A stretch of 64,000 nt of DNA from the NCBI GenBank assembly GCA_015680685.1, contig MNCI01007629.1, positions 148,344 through 212,343 of the forward strand, written 5' to 3'. The notes beneath the pieces are model-generated. The model was not told where the DNA came from. It made no database searches and saw nothing but the letters and a program-made list of their open reading frames with translations. Every line of letters starts with the position of its first letter. Position 1 is the stretch's first letter. The DNA is from Gnetum montanum (lineage: Eukaryota > Streptophyta > Gnetopsida > Gnetales > Gnetaceae). This document shows, piece by piece, positions 25,325 through 36,689 of this stretch. Both the position numbers and the translations under genes were made by a program.

Positions 25325-26486
25325 TGTGGACCTTTTGGTGTGTCAAAACATTAAGTAAAATGGAGACAAATTTTGTGTGTATGATTATGTGATTGTTGTG
25401 TTTGTAGGACAATGTACTTGGGAAACTAAAATGAGATAAAGCGTCATTGATGACAAGGAACAAACTAGTTTAAAGCTCAAAGGAAAAAGTCATCCACAAG
25501 GTCTCAAGTGAACATGCAAGGATTCAAGAACATGGATAAGGACTAAATAACTTATAAGCAATGTATGTAAAGGAAGGTGAAGAAAGATGTCTCTAAGAAA
25601 TAATAGATGTCTTAGTAGAATTGAAGGATGCACATACAAAGATGTCTCTAAGAAATAGTAGATGTCTTTCATCAGGCAAAGATGTATTCACCAAACAAAG
25701 AGATCTTTCCAAAATATAGAGAAGTTTCAGAAAGACGTCTTTCCTTAGACAAAGATGTCTTCCTAGAATGGAGGCACAAAGAATACATCTTCCATGATCG
25801 TCAGCTACCATTAGCTAGTCATTGCATGAGTTCCAAGATGGATTTGAAAACATGGTAACTATAAAAAGATATCACTCTCATTGGAAAATGTGCATGCTCT
25901 TGTGAAATCATTGTATAATAATTTGTTAATCATTATAATTATTGTTGCTCCTCATTGTATTATCTTTTATCCATTGTAAAGTGTGTTGTACTTCAAAGTA
26001 CAAGGATTAGCAAACTAAGTTGCATTCATCCCTTGTAATTGTTGTTCTCTCTTGGACCCTGCAAGGTTGATATGCTTCTTGTGGGAAGACATCTTTCTTG
26101 AGCTTGCCAAGATCATGCAAGATTAGGTGATTGGTATTGTGGCACAACACTTCGAAGTGGAGCTCAAGATTGTAAAGGTTATGGAAGCCTAGAAACCACA
26201 TTTTAAGCATGATGGGATCTTGCGGTATTAAGTGGTTGGTGCAACATCACAACACTCTAAAGTAGGGCTTAAGGATTGTAGAGGGTGTGGTACCCTTCAA
26301 ACCACATTTAAGAGCAATAAAGTCCAGTGGTGTGCTTGTGATCTACCCTTTGAGTGTGGACTACTCAAGTTTGGAAACCACGTTAAATTTTGTGTGTGTG
26401 CTTTGTTCAAAGAATTTAAAGTTGAGGAACTTATTCATCCATCCCTCTCCCCCACCCCCACCCCCTTCTAAGTTCAACAATCCACA
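25325..26486 (+). repeat. Copia array, LTR 2 (about 1.16 kb)
   Basis: It starts TGTGGACC, ends ...AATCCACA, and is followed two bases on by the primer-site remnant TGGTATGAAAGCC at 26489. It is shared by both internal regions: the 3' LTR of region A and the 5' LTR of region B. It carries about eight AAGACGTCTT-like palindromes, one intact at 25732-25741. The U5 end has a C-rich run near 26447-26466. Confidence 0.85.
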
Positions 26487-26541
26487 AGTGGTATGAAAGC
26501 CTAGTACTCTTCTTTGTCATCATCAACTTCAATAGTGAACA

Positions 26542-27985
26542 ATGGAGGGGACATCTTATGCAAAGCCACTCATGTTCAACAAATTCAACTTCACCTATTG
26601 GAAAGCTAGAATGAAAGGGTTCTTCAAATTCATGGAGTTTGAAGTGTGGGAGTAAATTATTGAAGGCTACGCTTTGCCTATTGACAAATCCACCAACATC
26701 ATCAAGCTCACAACAAAGGACACAAGAGGAGAAATATAAGTTTATGTTTGATTCAAAAGAAAAAAATTGTTTATATTGCACTTTAAATAAATCTAAGTTT
26801 AATAAAGTAGCAGGATGTAAAACGACCAAAGAAATTTGGCAAACTTAAGAAGCTACTTATGAAGCAAATTCTATTGTTAAGCAATCAAAATTGTTAGTTT
26901 TACAAAGTGAATATGATAAGATCAAAATGAGATAATGTGAGAAAATAAAAGATTATTTCTTNATCAAAATGAGATAATGTGAGAAAATAAAAGATTATTT
27001 CTTTAGAGCCAATGATCTTGTTATAGTTATTAGAGGAATAGGTAAAGATTTGCCTACAAAAAATGTTATCATCAAAATGATTAGAACTCTACAATAAGAG
27101 TTCAAACCAAAGGTCATAGCTATGGAGGAAATCAGAAATTTCTTAATTTCAAAATTTGAAGAGCTTCAAAGTGCCCTCATTTCTTATGAAATGAATCTCA
27201 TAAGCAAAGGAGCAATCCAAGAAAAACCTATAGCTCTAAAGACTACCTCTAAGGAGAAGGAGTTCAATAAGCATGATGAGGATAGCAAGGATGACATTGC
27301 CTTTCTCTCAAGGACGCTACAACGATTGCTGATAAGAAGAAACAAATGGGCATGTCCAAAAAAATCCAATTTTCTCAAAGGTAGATAAAGAGGTAAAAAA
27401 TTTTTGAATTCTAACCTAGATTTCTCTTCTATATAATGTTGGGTTTATGACAGAAGAGGTAATATGGCCTTTGAATGTCCTAGTGATAGCAAGGCCTAGC
27501 CAAAGAATAAATATAATGATGAGGAATTGAAAAAGACCAAATTTTATACAAGTTTGGATGATGGTGAGAAAAGTGAAGAAGAAGCATGCAATTCTTCCAA
27601 AGATTCACATCTCATATGCATGGCACTTATGAATGAAAATTCCTCACATGTGGCTGAGCAAGATGGTAAGTGTAACAAAAGGTATAGTGAATTCATGAGG
27701 AAGTTTTTCCTTTACATCATTTGATTAGGAAGGCAAAGAAATTTGTAATTTCTAAGTTGGATGCTATTCATGCTAACATGAAACAAGAGATCTTAGACAT
27801 AAAAGCTAAGATTCAACAACTAACCTCTTTTAATAAGGATTGTAGTAAGGTTCAAGAAGAGGAGACTCCTAAAAAATAGCCAAAGAATTTAGAGGAAGCT
27901 ACACATGAAAATTCAAGTTCAAGCATAGTCAAGTTTGATAATTTTAATCATGAAGATAATGCTTTATTATTTTGTAAAAATTATG
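26542..27985 (+). pseudogene. Copia Gag pseudogene, internal region B
   Basis: Same gene as region A, opening at ATG 26542, with a TAA near 26655 and TAA/TGA breaks. The Gag core is spread over 26720-26850 and 27004-27390. The zinc knuckle near 27430-27480 has lost residues differently from copy A: the last Cys survives (AFECP) while others are gone. The Lys/Glu-rich tail follows at 27527-27985. A 41-bp block is duplicated on either side of the single N at 26962, which is probably an assembly artefact rather than a mutation. No pol domains follow. Confidence 0.8.
26921..27003. repeat. 41-bp direct duplication flanking a single N
   Basis: 26921-26961 and 26963-27003 are identical and separated only by N26962. 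Region A has a single copy at the equivalent place (about 23434-23475). This pattern is typical of an unclosed scaffold join with overlapping contig ends. Confidence 0.85.
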
Positions 27986-29225
27986 ATTGTAATCAATCTT
28001 AACTATACTCATGATGATCAAAGTAAGATTAATGCTTGATCTTGTCAAAAGGCTTTGGTAAGGAAATTGTGCAGGTACCAATAAGTGAGAATGAAGAGAA
28101 GTTGAGTAATGAAAATAATGCAATAAGTGATCAAGAGTTTTATCATAAAGAACATAAACAAATGGAGACATCACATACATGATCTAATGAAAGAGAACCT
28201 AAAGATGAGGAGGTACTTCATGATAGAGGACCTCATCTCAAACTCCATTAATCTTCTCTCGTTACTGATAAGCAAGGTAAGTTAAGGTAAGATTCCATCT
28301 CTTTGCTTGCTAGCTAATAAGAATATGAGTTAAGTAGTTTAAAATTATTTGTCTCTTGTCTAGATCATAAAAGTGTCAGAATAGTTGTTTAGAGCGTCTC
28401 TTAGATTCATCCTTAGCTTGATACAAGTGATTTTATAAAAATATTTAGTGTAGCACTTATAATAATTTCCCTTGGATATTCATCTCATAATAATTTTAGT
28501 TTGATTTTTGTTTGCATTTAATCTTTCTCAATTTGAACTTCTTGTGATGATATGTTCCTTTGGAATATTTTTTCTATTTATGAGATAAGATAAGCTTTTG
28601 AAAAAATGTATCAATATTACTGATTGGAGACCTTAGTCTCCACATTTGATCTTAATGTTGACCTACAGTTGTAGTGTTTTGGTAATTTACAACATTTACA
28701 CATTCTTAAAAGCCTAAGACATGCAGCACATGTGTAGGCAAAGCCGATTCCTCATTTCCCATCCTCATCTTGGAGGTTACCAATGTAGGGGAAGTTTTTG
28801 GAGACTTTAGCCAAGAAACAGTAAAATAGCAAGATATTCAAAAATGAGTAAGATAAGGAAATCAAGAGAGATAGGTTACTTTATCTTCAAGGATTATACT
28901 TCACTTCAAGCTTTAAGTTTGAATATCACCTAAAACACTTGGATCAATTCTTCACATATAGGGATAGCTCTTCATGAAACTTAGTGTTGAAAAATGTGCA
29001 CTCTTTTACTCAATATCTTTATCTCCTTAGGATTATCACATGTTGTTAATTATACATATGATATGATATTGCACTTTTATGATGTCTCTTTAACTAGTTT
29101 ATCTACCTTAACCTTTTTGCTATTGTTCAAAAAGGGGAAGAGTAGGTTATGCTATATTTGAAGTTCTTTACTTTTCTATTAATCCATTTTTTTAAGTTTT
29201 GAACATCACCAAAAAAGGGGGAGAT
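27986..29225 (+). other. Copia internal 3' region B, with polypurine tract
   Basis: It retains the roughly 350 bp absent from region A (about 28080-28425), which encodes nothing recognised. It ends with the polypurine tract at 29211-29224 (AAAAAAGGGGGAGA) directly before LTR 3. Confidence 0.65.
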
Positions 29226-30460
29226 TGTGAACCTTTTGGTGTGTCAAAACATTAAGTAAAATGGAGGCAAAGGTTATGTGGTTGCTTTGTTTGTAGGACA
29301 ATGTACTTGGGAAACTAAGATGAGATAAAAGCCTACATTGATGACAAGGAATGAATTGGTTTAGAGCTCAAGGGAGAAGGTCATCCACAAGGTCTTAAGT
29401 GAACATGCAAGAATTCAAGAACATGGACAAGGACCAAATAACTCATAAGAAAAGTTATCATTATTGAAGCATGTGAAAGTGCAAGATTATGAACAAGAAA
29501 TGAAGAATTCATCATGTAAAGGAAGATGAAGAAAGATGTCTTTGAAAAATAGTAGACATCTTGGCAGAATTGAAGGATGCACAAACAAAGACATCTTTGA
29601 GAAATAGTTAACATCTTTCATTAGGCAAAGACATCTTCACCTAACAAAGACATTTTTCCAAAATAAAGAGTAGTTTCAAAAAGATGTGTTTCCTCAAACA
29701 AAGACATCTTCCTAGAATGGAGGAAAATATAGAAAGACATTTTATGCATGAAGAAGATATCTTCCATGACCATTAGGTACTATTAGCTAGCCATTGCATA
29801 AGTTTCAGGATGGATTTGAAAACATGGCAACTATAAGAAGACATCATTCTCATTGGGAAATTTGCAAGCTCTTGTACAATCATTTGTTAATCATTGTAAT
29901 CATTGTTGCTCCTCATTGTATTATCTTTTTCCCATTGTAAAGTGTGATGTATCTCAAAGTACAAGGATCAGTAAACTAAGTTACATTCATCCCTTGTAAT
30001 TTTTGTTTTTCCTTGGAACCTACAAGCTTGATGTGCTTCTTGTGAAAAGACATCTTACTTGAGCTTGTTAGGATCCTGCGAGATTGAGTGGTTGGTGTTA
30101 TGGCACAACACTTCAAAGTGGAGATCAAGATTGTAAAGGTTGTGGAACCCTAAAAGCCTCATTCTAAGCTTGACAAGACCTTACAAGGTTGAGTGGTTAG
30201 TGCAATGTCACAACACTTCGAAGCAGGGCTTAGGGATTGTACAAGATTTTGTACCCTTCAAACCATATTTGAGAGTAATAAAGTCCATAGGTGTGCTTGC
30301 AATCTACCCTCTAATTGTGGACTACCCAAGTTGGGGAACCACGTTAAATTTTGTGTGTGTGCTTTATTCACAAAATTTGAATTTGGGGAACTTATTCATC
30401 CCCACCACCCACCACCACCACCCCCACCCCAACCCCCACCTCTAAGTTTAATAATTAACA
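29226..30460 (+). repeat. Copia array, LTR 3 (about 1.24 kb)
   Basis: It starts TGTGAACC and ends ...AATAATTAACA, homologous over its length to LTR 2. It is followed by AATTT, while LTR 1 is preceded by ACTTT. The 4-of-5 match between outer flanks is consistent with one original insertion later expanded to a tandem array. It carries about ten palindromes of the AAGACGTCTT type, all decayed (AGACATCT, AGATGTCT), and a C/A-rich run at 30400-30440. Confidence 0.85.
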
Positions 30461-30861
30461 AATTTGAAAATTTAAGCCCAAAATTCTTAACACTAAAAGA
30501 TAATATAAAGGGTAAGTACAAAAAAATAATAAGAATCTTAATGTTAATAAATCAAACTAAGATCATAAAGATTCAGTTAATACTCCTAATAGACCATATC
30601 AACTATTTTAGGCCATAATAAGGTAGGAAAATGATAGAAGGCCATAAGTAACTAAAAGATATAACACCTAAGGAATTACTATTTTTGCAAATTTTTCTAA
30701 ATATGCAATCATAATATGATAAGAACTTGATCTAACAAGGGTATGAGTAAGGTAAAGAGCTATTAAGAACTGGTGTGAACATTCTAATAATTTCATACCC
30801 TGGTTGATTATAGATGGATCCAAAGAGAATACCAAAAGGAGGACCTTCACAACATGTAAGC
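30461..30861. other. Old repeat debris left of the solo LTR
   Basis: No gene is recognised. It may be internal sequence of the older plus-strand element whose 3' end is at 31457-31967. Positions 30857-30861 are the left target-site duplicate TAAGC. Confidence 0.4.
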
Positions 30862-31451
30862 TGATGAGACGCGACTTGCATGTGCCACGATATCGCGTCT
30901 TACCCTGCGATATCGCGTCCCGCCGCCATATCTATAAATAAGAGGCGGCACTCCCTTCATTTTCCAATCCTGGCTAGTGTAGCGAAGCTCTGGCAGATTG
31001 ATCACTCCAGAGTTAGAATTTTTCCCCATGTGCCCGCAGTAGGAGTCCTAGAGTGAACGGCTCTTTATTCGAGCAGCTTGTAACCTNNNNNNNNNNNNNN
31101 NNNNNNNNNNNNNNNNNNNNNNNNNNNNNNNNNNNNNNNNNNNNNNNNNNNNNNNNNNNNNNNNNNNNNNNNNNNNNNNNNNNNNNNNNNNNNNNNNNNN
31201 NNNNNNNNNNNNNNNNNNNNNNNNNNNNNNNNNNNNNNNNNNNNNNNNNNNNNNNNNNNNNNNNNNNNNNNNNNNNNNNNNNNNNNNNNNNNNNNNNNNN
31301 NNNNNNNNNNNNNNNNNNNNNNNNNACAACGAACGATTAACCCCAAGTGTTTCTTGTGGCGTTAAGGCATTTAGTCTGTGGAGTTCGACCGGATCGCGCA
31401 TGTATGCTCGTATTCGTATGGTTGAGTGTATGGGTACCTCGCCAATCATCA
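30862..31451 (+). repeat. Solo LTR of the GATATC gypsy family, with assembly gap
   Basis: It starts TGATGAGACGCG and ends CCAATCATCA, flanked by perfect 5-bp target duplicates TAAGC (30857-30861 and 31452-31456), so it is an LTR left by LTR-LTR recombination. Promoter elements are well preserved: GATATCGCG words at about 30891-30920 and TATA (CTATAAATAAGAGG) near 30933. CpG is abundant (GACCGGATCGCGCATG near 31390), so it is one of the youngest copies. 239 Ns at 31087-31325 replace part of R/U5; sister LTRs are about 860-885 bp, so the N run is probably too short. Confidence 0.9.
31087..31325. other. Assembly gap (N run)
   Basis: 239 unresolved bases inside the solo LTR. Open frames drawn through this run are meaningless. 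Confidence 0.99.
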
Positions 31452-31456
31452 TAAGC

Positions 31457-31967
31457 TATAAATATGCAACTCCAACTGTCTCCATTATGGCCCACACTAA
31501 CCAATAGTGATGAATGAAACTTAGGAGAAATGTACCAATTATAGCGAAATAAAGAGGCCAATGCAACAGTTAAAATTAAAAGAGTCTTTGTGTCATACTT
31601 AGTAGAGAGGACATATGGAAAAAGAAGACAAGGATAGAAAATGAGACATCATAGTTTGGAGCCTAGAATAAGGAGGAAAAAGTTTAGGTGCTCTTGAACA
31701 AATATCAATTCCAAAAGCCTAACAACTAAGGGAAGAAACTGATGGAAGAGCCTCCATTACCTAAAATACAAACTACATCAAGCCACTTCAAATTTTGTTT
31801 TTGTTTTGTCATGTAACTGTGTCATTTTTTTGTACACACCACTACAACACTCGAAGTCATTTAGTAGTTAAAGTTAGTTAATAATCTCATACCTTTCCAG
31901 TTTTGTAAAGAAATCTTAGTCCTATCCTATTAACTTGAGGAAGAGTTTTTAGTCAATTGTGCGGGTA
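31457..31967 (+). pseudogene. 3' end of the accessory ORF and tail of the older host element
   Basis: Positions 31650-31830 align with the C-terminal end and 3' tail of copy A (14350-14520): the shared words include ATCAATTCCAAAAGCCTAA, GGAAGAAACTGATGGAAGAG and the T-rich run after the stop. The segment ends with a decayed purine tract (GTGCGGG, 31959-31965) before the LTR at 31968. Only this short 3' part of the element is recognisable. Confidence 0.6.
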
Positions 31968-32289
31968 TGATGAACCATCAATTATTTGAGATATCATAGA
32001 TGCCATGTCATAAATGCTACATTGCATCTATGTTGTAGCATCCCTATCAATGTGTCTTAGTTGGTTACTACATCATAGATGATGTCGTAGATGTGATGTT
32101 GCATCTATTTGATGAAGTCAATTTTTGTTCACCTACAATATTGTAACTATGTTATTGTATCTACAATGTCGTATATCCGGTATCATAGCACATGCTATGA
32201 CATTATAGATTCAATATCATGGGAGGTGTGTAGCCTATAAATACAACACTTGGACGCATGGATTTGCATAAGTTTCATTCCATCTTTAG
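31968..32289 (+). repeat. Left part of the older element's 3' LTR, split by an insertion
   Basis: It begins TGATGAACC after the purine tract and carries U3 with many GAT/ATC imperfect palindromes and TATA (CCTATAAATACAAC) near 32235. It stops at 32289 where the nested element begins. The same LTR resumes at 38654. The last five bases, TTTAG, are the left target duplicate. Confidence 0.75.
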
Positions 32290-33156
32290 TGATGAGTGGC
32301 AAGGTACCCCTATGCTCAACCATATGAATATGAGCATGTACATGCGATCCGGTTGAACTCCATAGATGGACTAGTTGTGGTACCTAGATAGTTACACATT
32401 GATCACAATTCACTGTCTTCCCACTTGGACTAGTATTTGCTTTGTCACATATGGTCTAGTCCAGCGTGAGATGTATGATGTGATTTCTAATACTATGCTT
32501 ACTCCTAAAGGTAGTGAGAAATAAATTTAGTAAACTAATAGACAATGGGAAATAAAATCTAAACTAGCCTAAGTGTGATGAGCATCTGTTCTTAATCATC
32601 CGTATGCATCTTGGACCTCGTGTACTACTTCTAAGGTTACTAAGCACACATTACTTGAGCACTACTAGATATGCTACTGAGTTATCAAGTAGTTACACTT
32701 ACATGTTTGTGATTAAGACGTACTCATTTCGCATTAATAACAAAAATAGAAAATGACGATACAGAAATATAAACTAAGAAAATAATAAATAATAATTAAC
32801 AATTAATGAAAATAAAAGCTAAGTGAATGCTACAATGATATAGTAATCTTGATCTTTATTGCTGATTGTGTGCATGTCCAAGTATGTCACACTTGAACAA
32901 AGGTTCCATACAATTACAAGCATCACACTGTAGGCATGCACTTGGGAAAAGGAAATAAAAACTAATTGAAAACTGACAAAAAGACTCAACCTTAAATAAT
33001 TACCAAAAGACTCCCTTCCTATGCGCCTAAGTGCTATATTTATAGGCTAACACAAGAATCATGATATCATGTATATGATATTGTTACCCAGGCTACGATA
33101 TCACATACCCAATATCGATTATACGATATCAAGGCCTGGCAAGCCATGATTCATCA
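32290..33156 (-). repeat. 3' LTR of the nested element, 867 bp
   Basis: On the plus strand it reads TGATGAGTGG ... GATTCATCA. Minus-sense U3 holds GATATC-type palindromes at 33060-33130 and a TATA sequence (CTATAAATATAG) near 33035. Against the 5' LTR, the first 205 bp compared by eye show roughly 26 transitions and about one transversion. Confidence 0.85.
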
Positions 33157-33344
33157 TACCCCCATGATTGAATAACAACTCATCCTTGAGTCAAACAAAA
33201 TGAGAAACAAGTTCATTTGATTACATAGTGGCTAGGTATGGGATTATGAACTGACTATGGATTATTTTATGTTGTAGTGTGGAATTAAACAAAAAAAAAA
33301 ATTGTGATACCAACACAGTATACAAAATACAAAATTTTTGGGAC

Positions 33345-35355
33345 TCATGTGATCCCTAGTGGTGGTGGCTTCTTTATGGGCTTCTTCTGCTTATCTTGTG
33401 CTCTAGGATTTGGAAATGAATACCTTTGAAGGAGCGCCTAAATATTTTCTTCTCTGGTTTGAGGATCATGTGTCATCCATGCTGATGTTTTGATATTTGA
33501 TGGAGTTAGCACCTCCCATGGACATGGCAATTGTAGAAACATCTGATTAGCTTTGATGTACCAAGCTGCAAATAACTATTTTTTTGTAGGCTTTGAATTT
33601 GTCTCTACATTCTTGATAATCCATGATCCATCGAGCCAAATCTATTGCAACATCTTTTTGGCCTTGGTAGCTGGCTTTGACCACCTTTAAGTTGGAATTC
33701 CTACCTCTGATTTTTGCAGTGTCTTTTTATGTTTAGCAAATTTTGCTTCAGATTTGGCGTAGGTGGAAGCTACTTGCTTTTCCAACTCTATCCTTGGGCA
33801 TTCTACTATTAACATGGTGAAGTTTGCATATCATGTGTTTGCCAACTCCATGTATTCAGTGAGATCCTGGATCTATAGGTCCCAACTCTTTAGTTTTGCT
33901 TGGTGGGATAAGGCATAAGTGTCTAGTATGGCCCACCAGTCAATGTTTTGAGCACTAAAAGTGTTGATGTGGGCCTTGGCCATATGGATTTCTTTTTCAA
34001 TGATCTTCTTGTACATCCCCACTTGGTCCCAGAAATGTTCTTTCAATTTTTCATGTCGCTTAGCTTCATTCTACCATGCAGTTATTTCAATGGTCGTCTT
34101 CTAATGAATGACATGTACCTCCTCCACTTAGAGGATCTTGTTCTCTCTAGCTAAGCAATTCATGTCCTGGTTGACCCTTATTAGTTGTTCTCGTATTTGT
34201 TGAAAATTTTTCCTAAGAACATTTTTTTTGTTTTTCAATGGTGGTCAACCAAAGATTCTTGGCAATAAGGAGTTTATTTTCTTCTTGTAAGGCCTTGAAT
34301 GCTTTTGCATGTGCATAAGCTTGGGCTTATGCTTTTGAAGCATCCCAATCAGCCTTCTCTTTCTCCATTACCACCCTTTTATTCTCCTCTAACAATTTAT
34401 TCAGTTGCTCTGTCTGAAATAACTCTAGCTGGTCGGCTAGGATAAGGTGGGATAGATCCCACTGTGCAACTTGTAGGGCAACGAACTTCTCTTGGAGTCT
34501 TCTCAACTCATCTTCAAACTTCCTGATTAGTGTACCCCAGAATTCCAGTATGCCGACATAGCTTCCTGATTAGACAAGGAAAAGGAAATGCAAACTTCCT
34601 TATCTTATGTTCTTCAAACTGCCTCAATATTTCTGTTAGATATAAATGGGGCAGATTGACATCAACCTTTCCCATCAAGATTGCACTTCCTCTAGCCACA
34701 TAGGTGGAGATCCTATTTAGTCATTTTGTTGAGAAGATGTGATAGGTGCTAATTTTGAAATGGATTCTCTCTTCAAGGGTGAGCTCCCCATATGTTTTGT
34801 CCTTCTTTTCGTACATCCTCTTTAGCCATATTTTTCGTGTATCAATATCGGAGCGAGTGGACAGATGAGCAACCATGGGCCTCGTATTCATAAGGTTTAG
34901 AAATTTTGAAATGGCCTTAGTAGAGAAATCAACTGAAATCCCACCAATGTTAGCGGTGGTGCCTTCTTCTTTATTATGCAAAAATTGGTAAGTCTCCCCC
35001 AAATACCATTCATCACTCTCCAAGAGAACAGGCCACAATGCAGGTCCTTTGAGTTGATCTCTGACTGACTCAGGGAAAAATTTACTAAAAGGTCTAAAAT
35101 TGAGTTACATGATCACTGCAGTTGACGTGGACCTTTCTTGAATCTCCTAAACACATTTTGAGGATAATGTGAGATGTTGTCCTTGTTCAAGTGTTCTTAC
35201 CTAGATTATGTAGTAACAAGGGTTTCTTGATGGATGCTGAATGATTATGCCTTCTACTCTACATGTCCTATCGGAGGTCCTTGGCCTGTGCCTCTCCTTG
35301 GGCATTTGGATGCACCTTGAGAGGGTCCTCCCTATTGTCCTCGTTTAGGGGTCAT
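33345..35355 (-). pseudogene. Accessory ORF of the nested element (internally deleted)
   Basis: The ATG at 35355 follows an acceptor-like TGATTACAG, the same arrangement as at 63346. An open stretch at 35038-34721 contains WYLGETY, a GG-hydrophobic segment and VAHLSTRSD, and the next at 34699-34514 carries NLPHLYL and AFPFPCLIRKLC. Both match the better copy at 62.3-63.1 kb. The LPFP-LI-LC-AG signature and the preceding PTK-L-R motif resemble the domain annotated as 'putative plant transposon protein' in plant retroelements (my recall of the family). After GYTNQEV near 34514 the chain jumps directly to the coiled coil (EDELRRLQEK), so about 770 bp present in the other copy are missing. The tail ends Pro-rich before TGA at 33345. 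Function unknown; a DNA- or capsid-interacting accessory role is only a guess. Confidence 0.7.
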
Positions 35356-35869
35356 CTGTAATCACACCAAGATCAATTGTTAGTAAGGTCATTTAATAAA
35401 ATTTAATTATCTTATACCTTACTCATTACCTTTAATGAATTTTTAATTTTTGCTTAGTGTGATTTTAGAGCTAGAAATTTTCAAGGAAATCCCCCTAAAA
35501 GTTTTAATGTCAAGCCTAATTTGATCAAGTGGCTCCAATAATAATTTTCATGGTTTGGGTGAAGGAATAAAACTGATTTGGCATAAGTTCTTAGCATTTC
35601 TTAAGATCACTTACCCCTATGATATCCTTCAGATGATAGTGAATTTTGAAAAAGTTATGCACAACTTGGAGCATACCCTTTTCCCACAATTGAGTTAAAC
35701 ACTCTAAGCTTTAGTAGGTTCAATTGGAAGGAGAATTAGAGTGTTAACATGTGAGATATAGATGGTTAAATGGTAGGTGCGTAAAGCATGAGAAATCATG
35801 GAAGAAAATTGCAACAACTCCCCTCATGTGAATAGTTGAAAATGACATTGATGTGCACACACAAGGGGG

Positions 35870-35925
35870 GAGGGGTTCATATATATAGGTTTTATGGATG
35901 CGATATCGCGTACGTGCTAGTGCGG
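35870..35925 (-). promoter_or_regulatory. Internal promoter of the nested element
   Basis: On the minus strand a GCGATATCGC palindrome (about 35900-35912) is followed by a TATATAT stretch near 35880, about 520 bp upstream of the accessory ATG at 35355. The same layout, better preserved, stands at 63816-63875 in the other copy. It lies inside the element, between gag and the accessory ORF, and is not an LTR. Transcription start is inferred. Confidence 0.5.
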
Positions 35926-36689
35926 AATCAATGTTGCATCCCTTCCAAAATAGGGTACTTAGCAAAATTAATAAATTTTCGAGTTTCCATGGTAAAAAAG
36001 GAAGGATTTAAGGTAAATTTGAAAGATCTAGGGTAATGTGAAGTAGTCATTAAGGCACCAAAGATGTAATAAAGTGGAATTATACAATGAAGTTCTTGAA
36101 TAGGGTGAGGAAAAAGAACATGTAGTGGTGCACAGGAATGTTTGGGTTGAAATGATGATAAAGGAAAGAATAAATTTAGTAGTGCAGTACTCGGAGGGTG
36201 TGAGATGATGTGGTGGTGTGCAATAAGTATAGATTACAAGAGTTATGCAAGTGGATCCTCCCCAAAGTAGGTTCCAACCTATCATGTGCTTGCGTAAACA
36301 CACCTTAAAATGTCCGTAGGCATTAGAAGGGTTAAATGCAATCCACATTGGTGCAACAAAACATATATATGTTAAATACCACTTTGATGAGGTATGAATT
36401 CTATGCCACATAAGACACAAGTTAGAAATACTTAGATAGTGAGGTGAGGTGAATCATAGAAAGGATTGCAGAGATCGGGACATGAGGTAACTTACGTTGG
36501 GCATAATGAATCCAGAGTGTTGTGCATGATTAAGGTACCATTAGCCTTTCGCTCCAAGATCAAAACCAAGTCCATATCACTAATCAGTGACATCACATTG
36601 TTTCATTCAATGATAGACAACCATAAGAGCATCATGACAGTAAGGTGTACAACCACAAAAATGGTAGGTTCATAGTTCATATAGTTGCC

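Noticed and set aside
30193-30618. 141-codon frame with a Pro-His run
   Set aside because: It spans the U5 end of copia LTR 3 and its C-rich run, and the equivalent frames in the other LTRs differ.
31048-31452. Open frames running through the N gap on both strands
   Set aside because: They are open only because Ns are read as X. The locus is a solo LTR.
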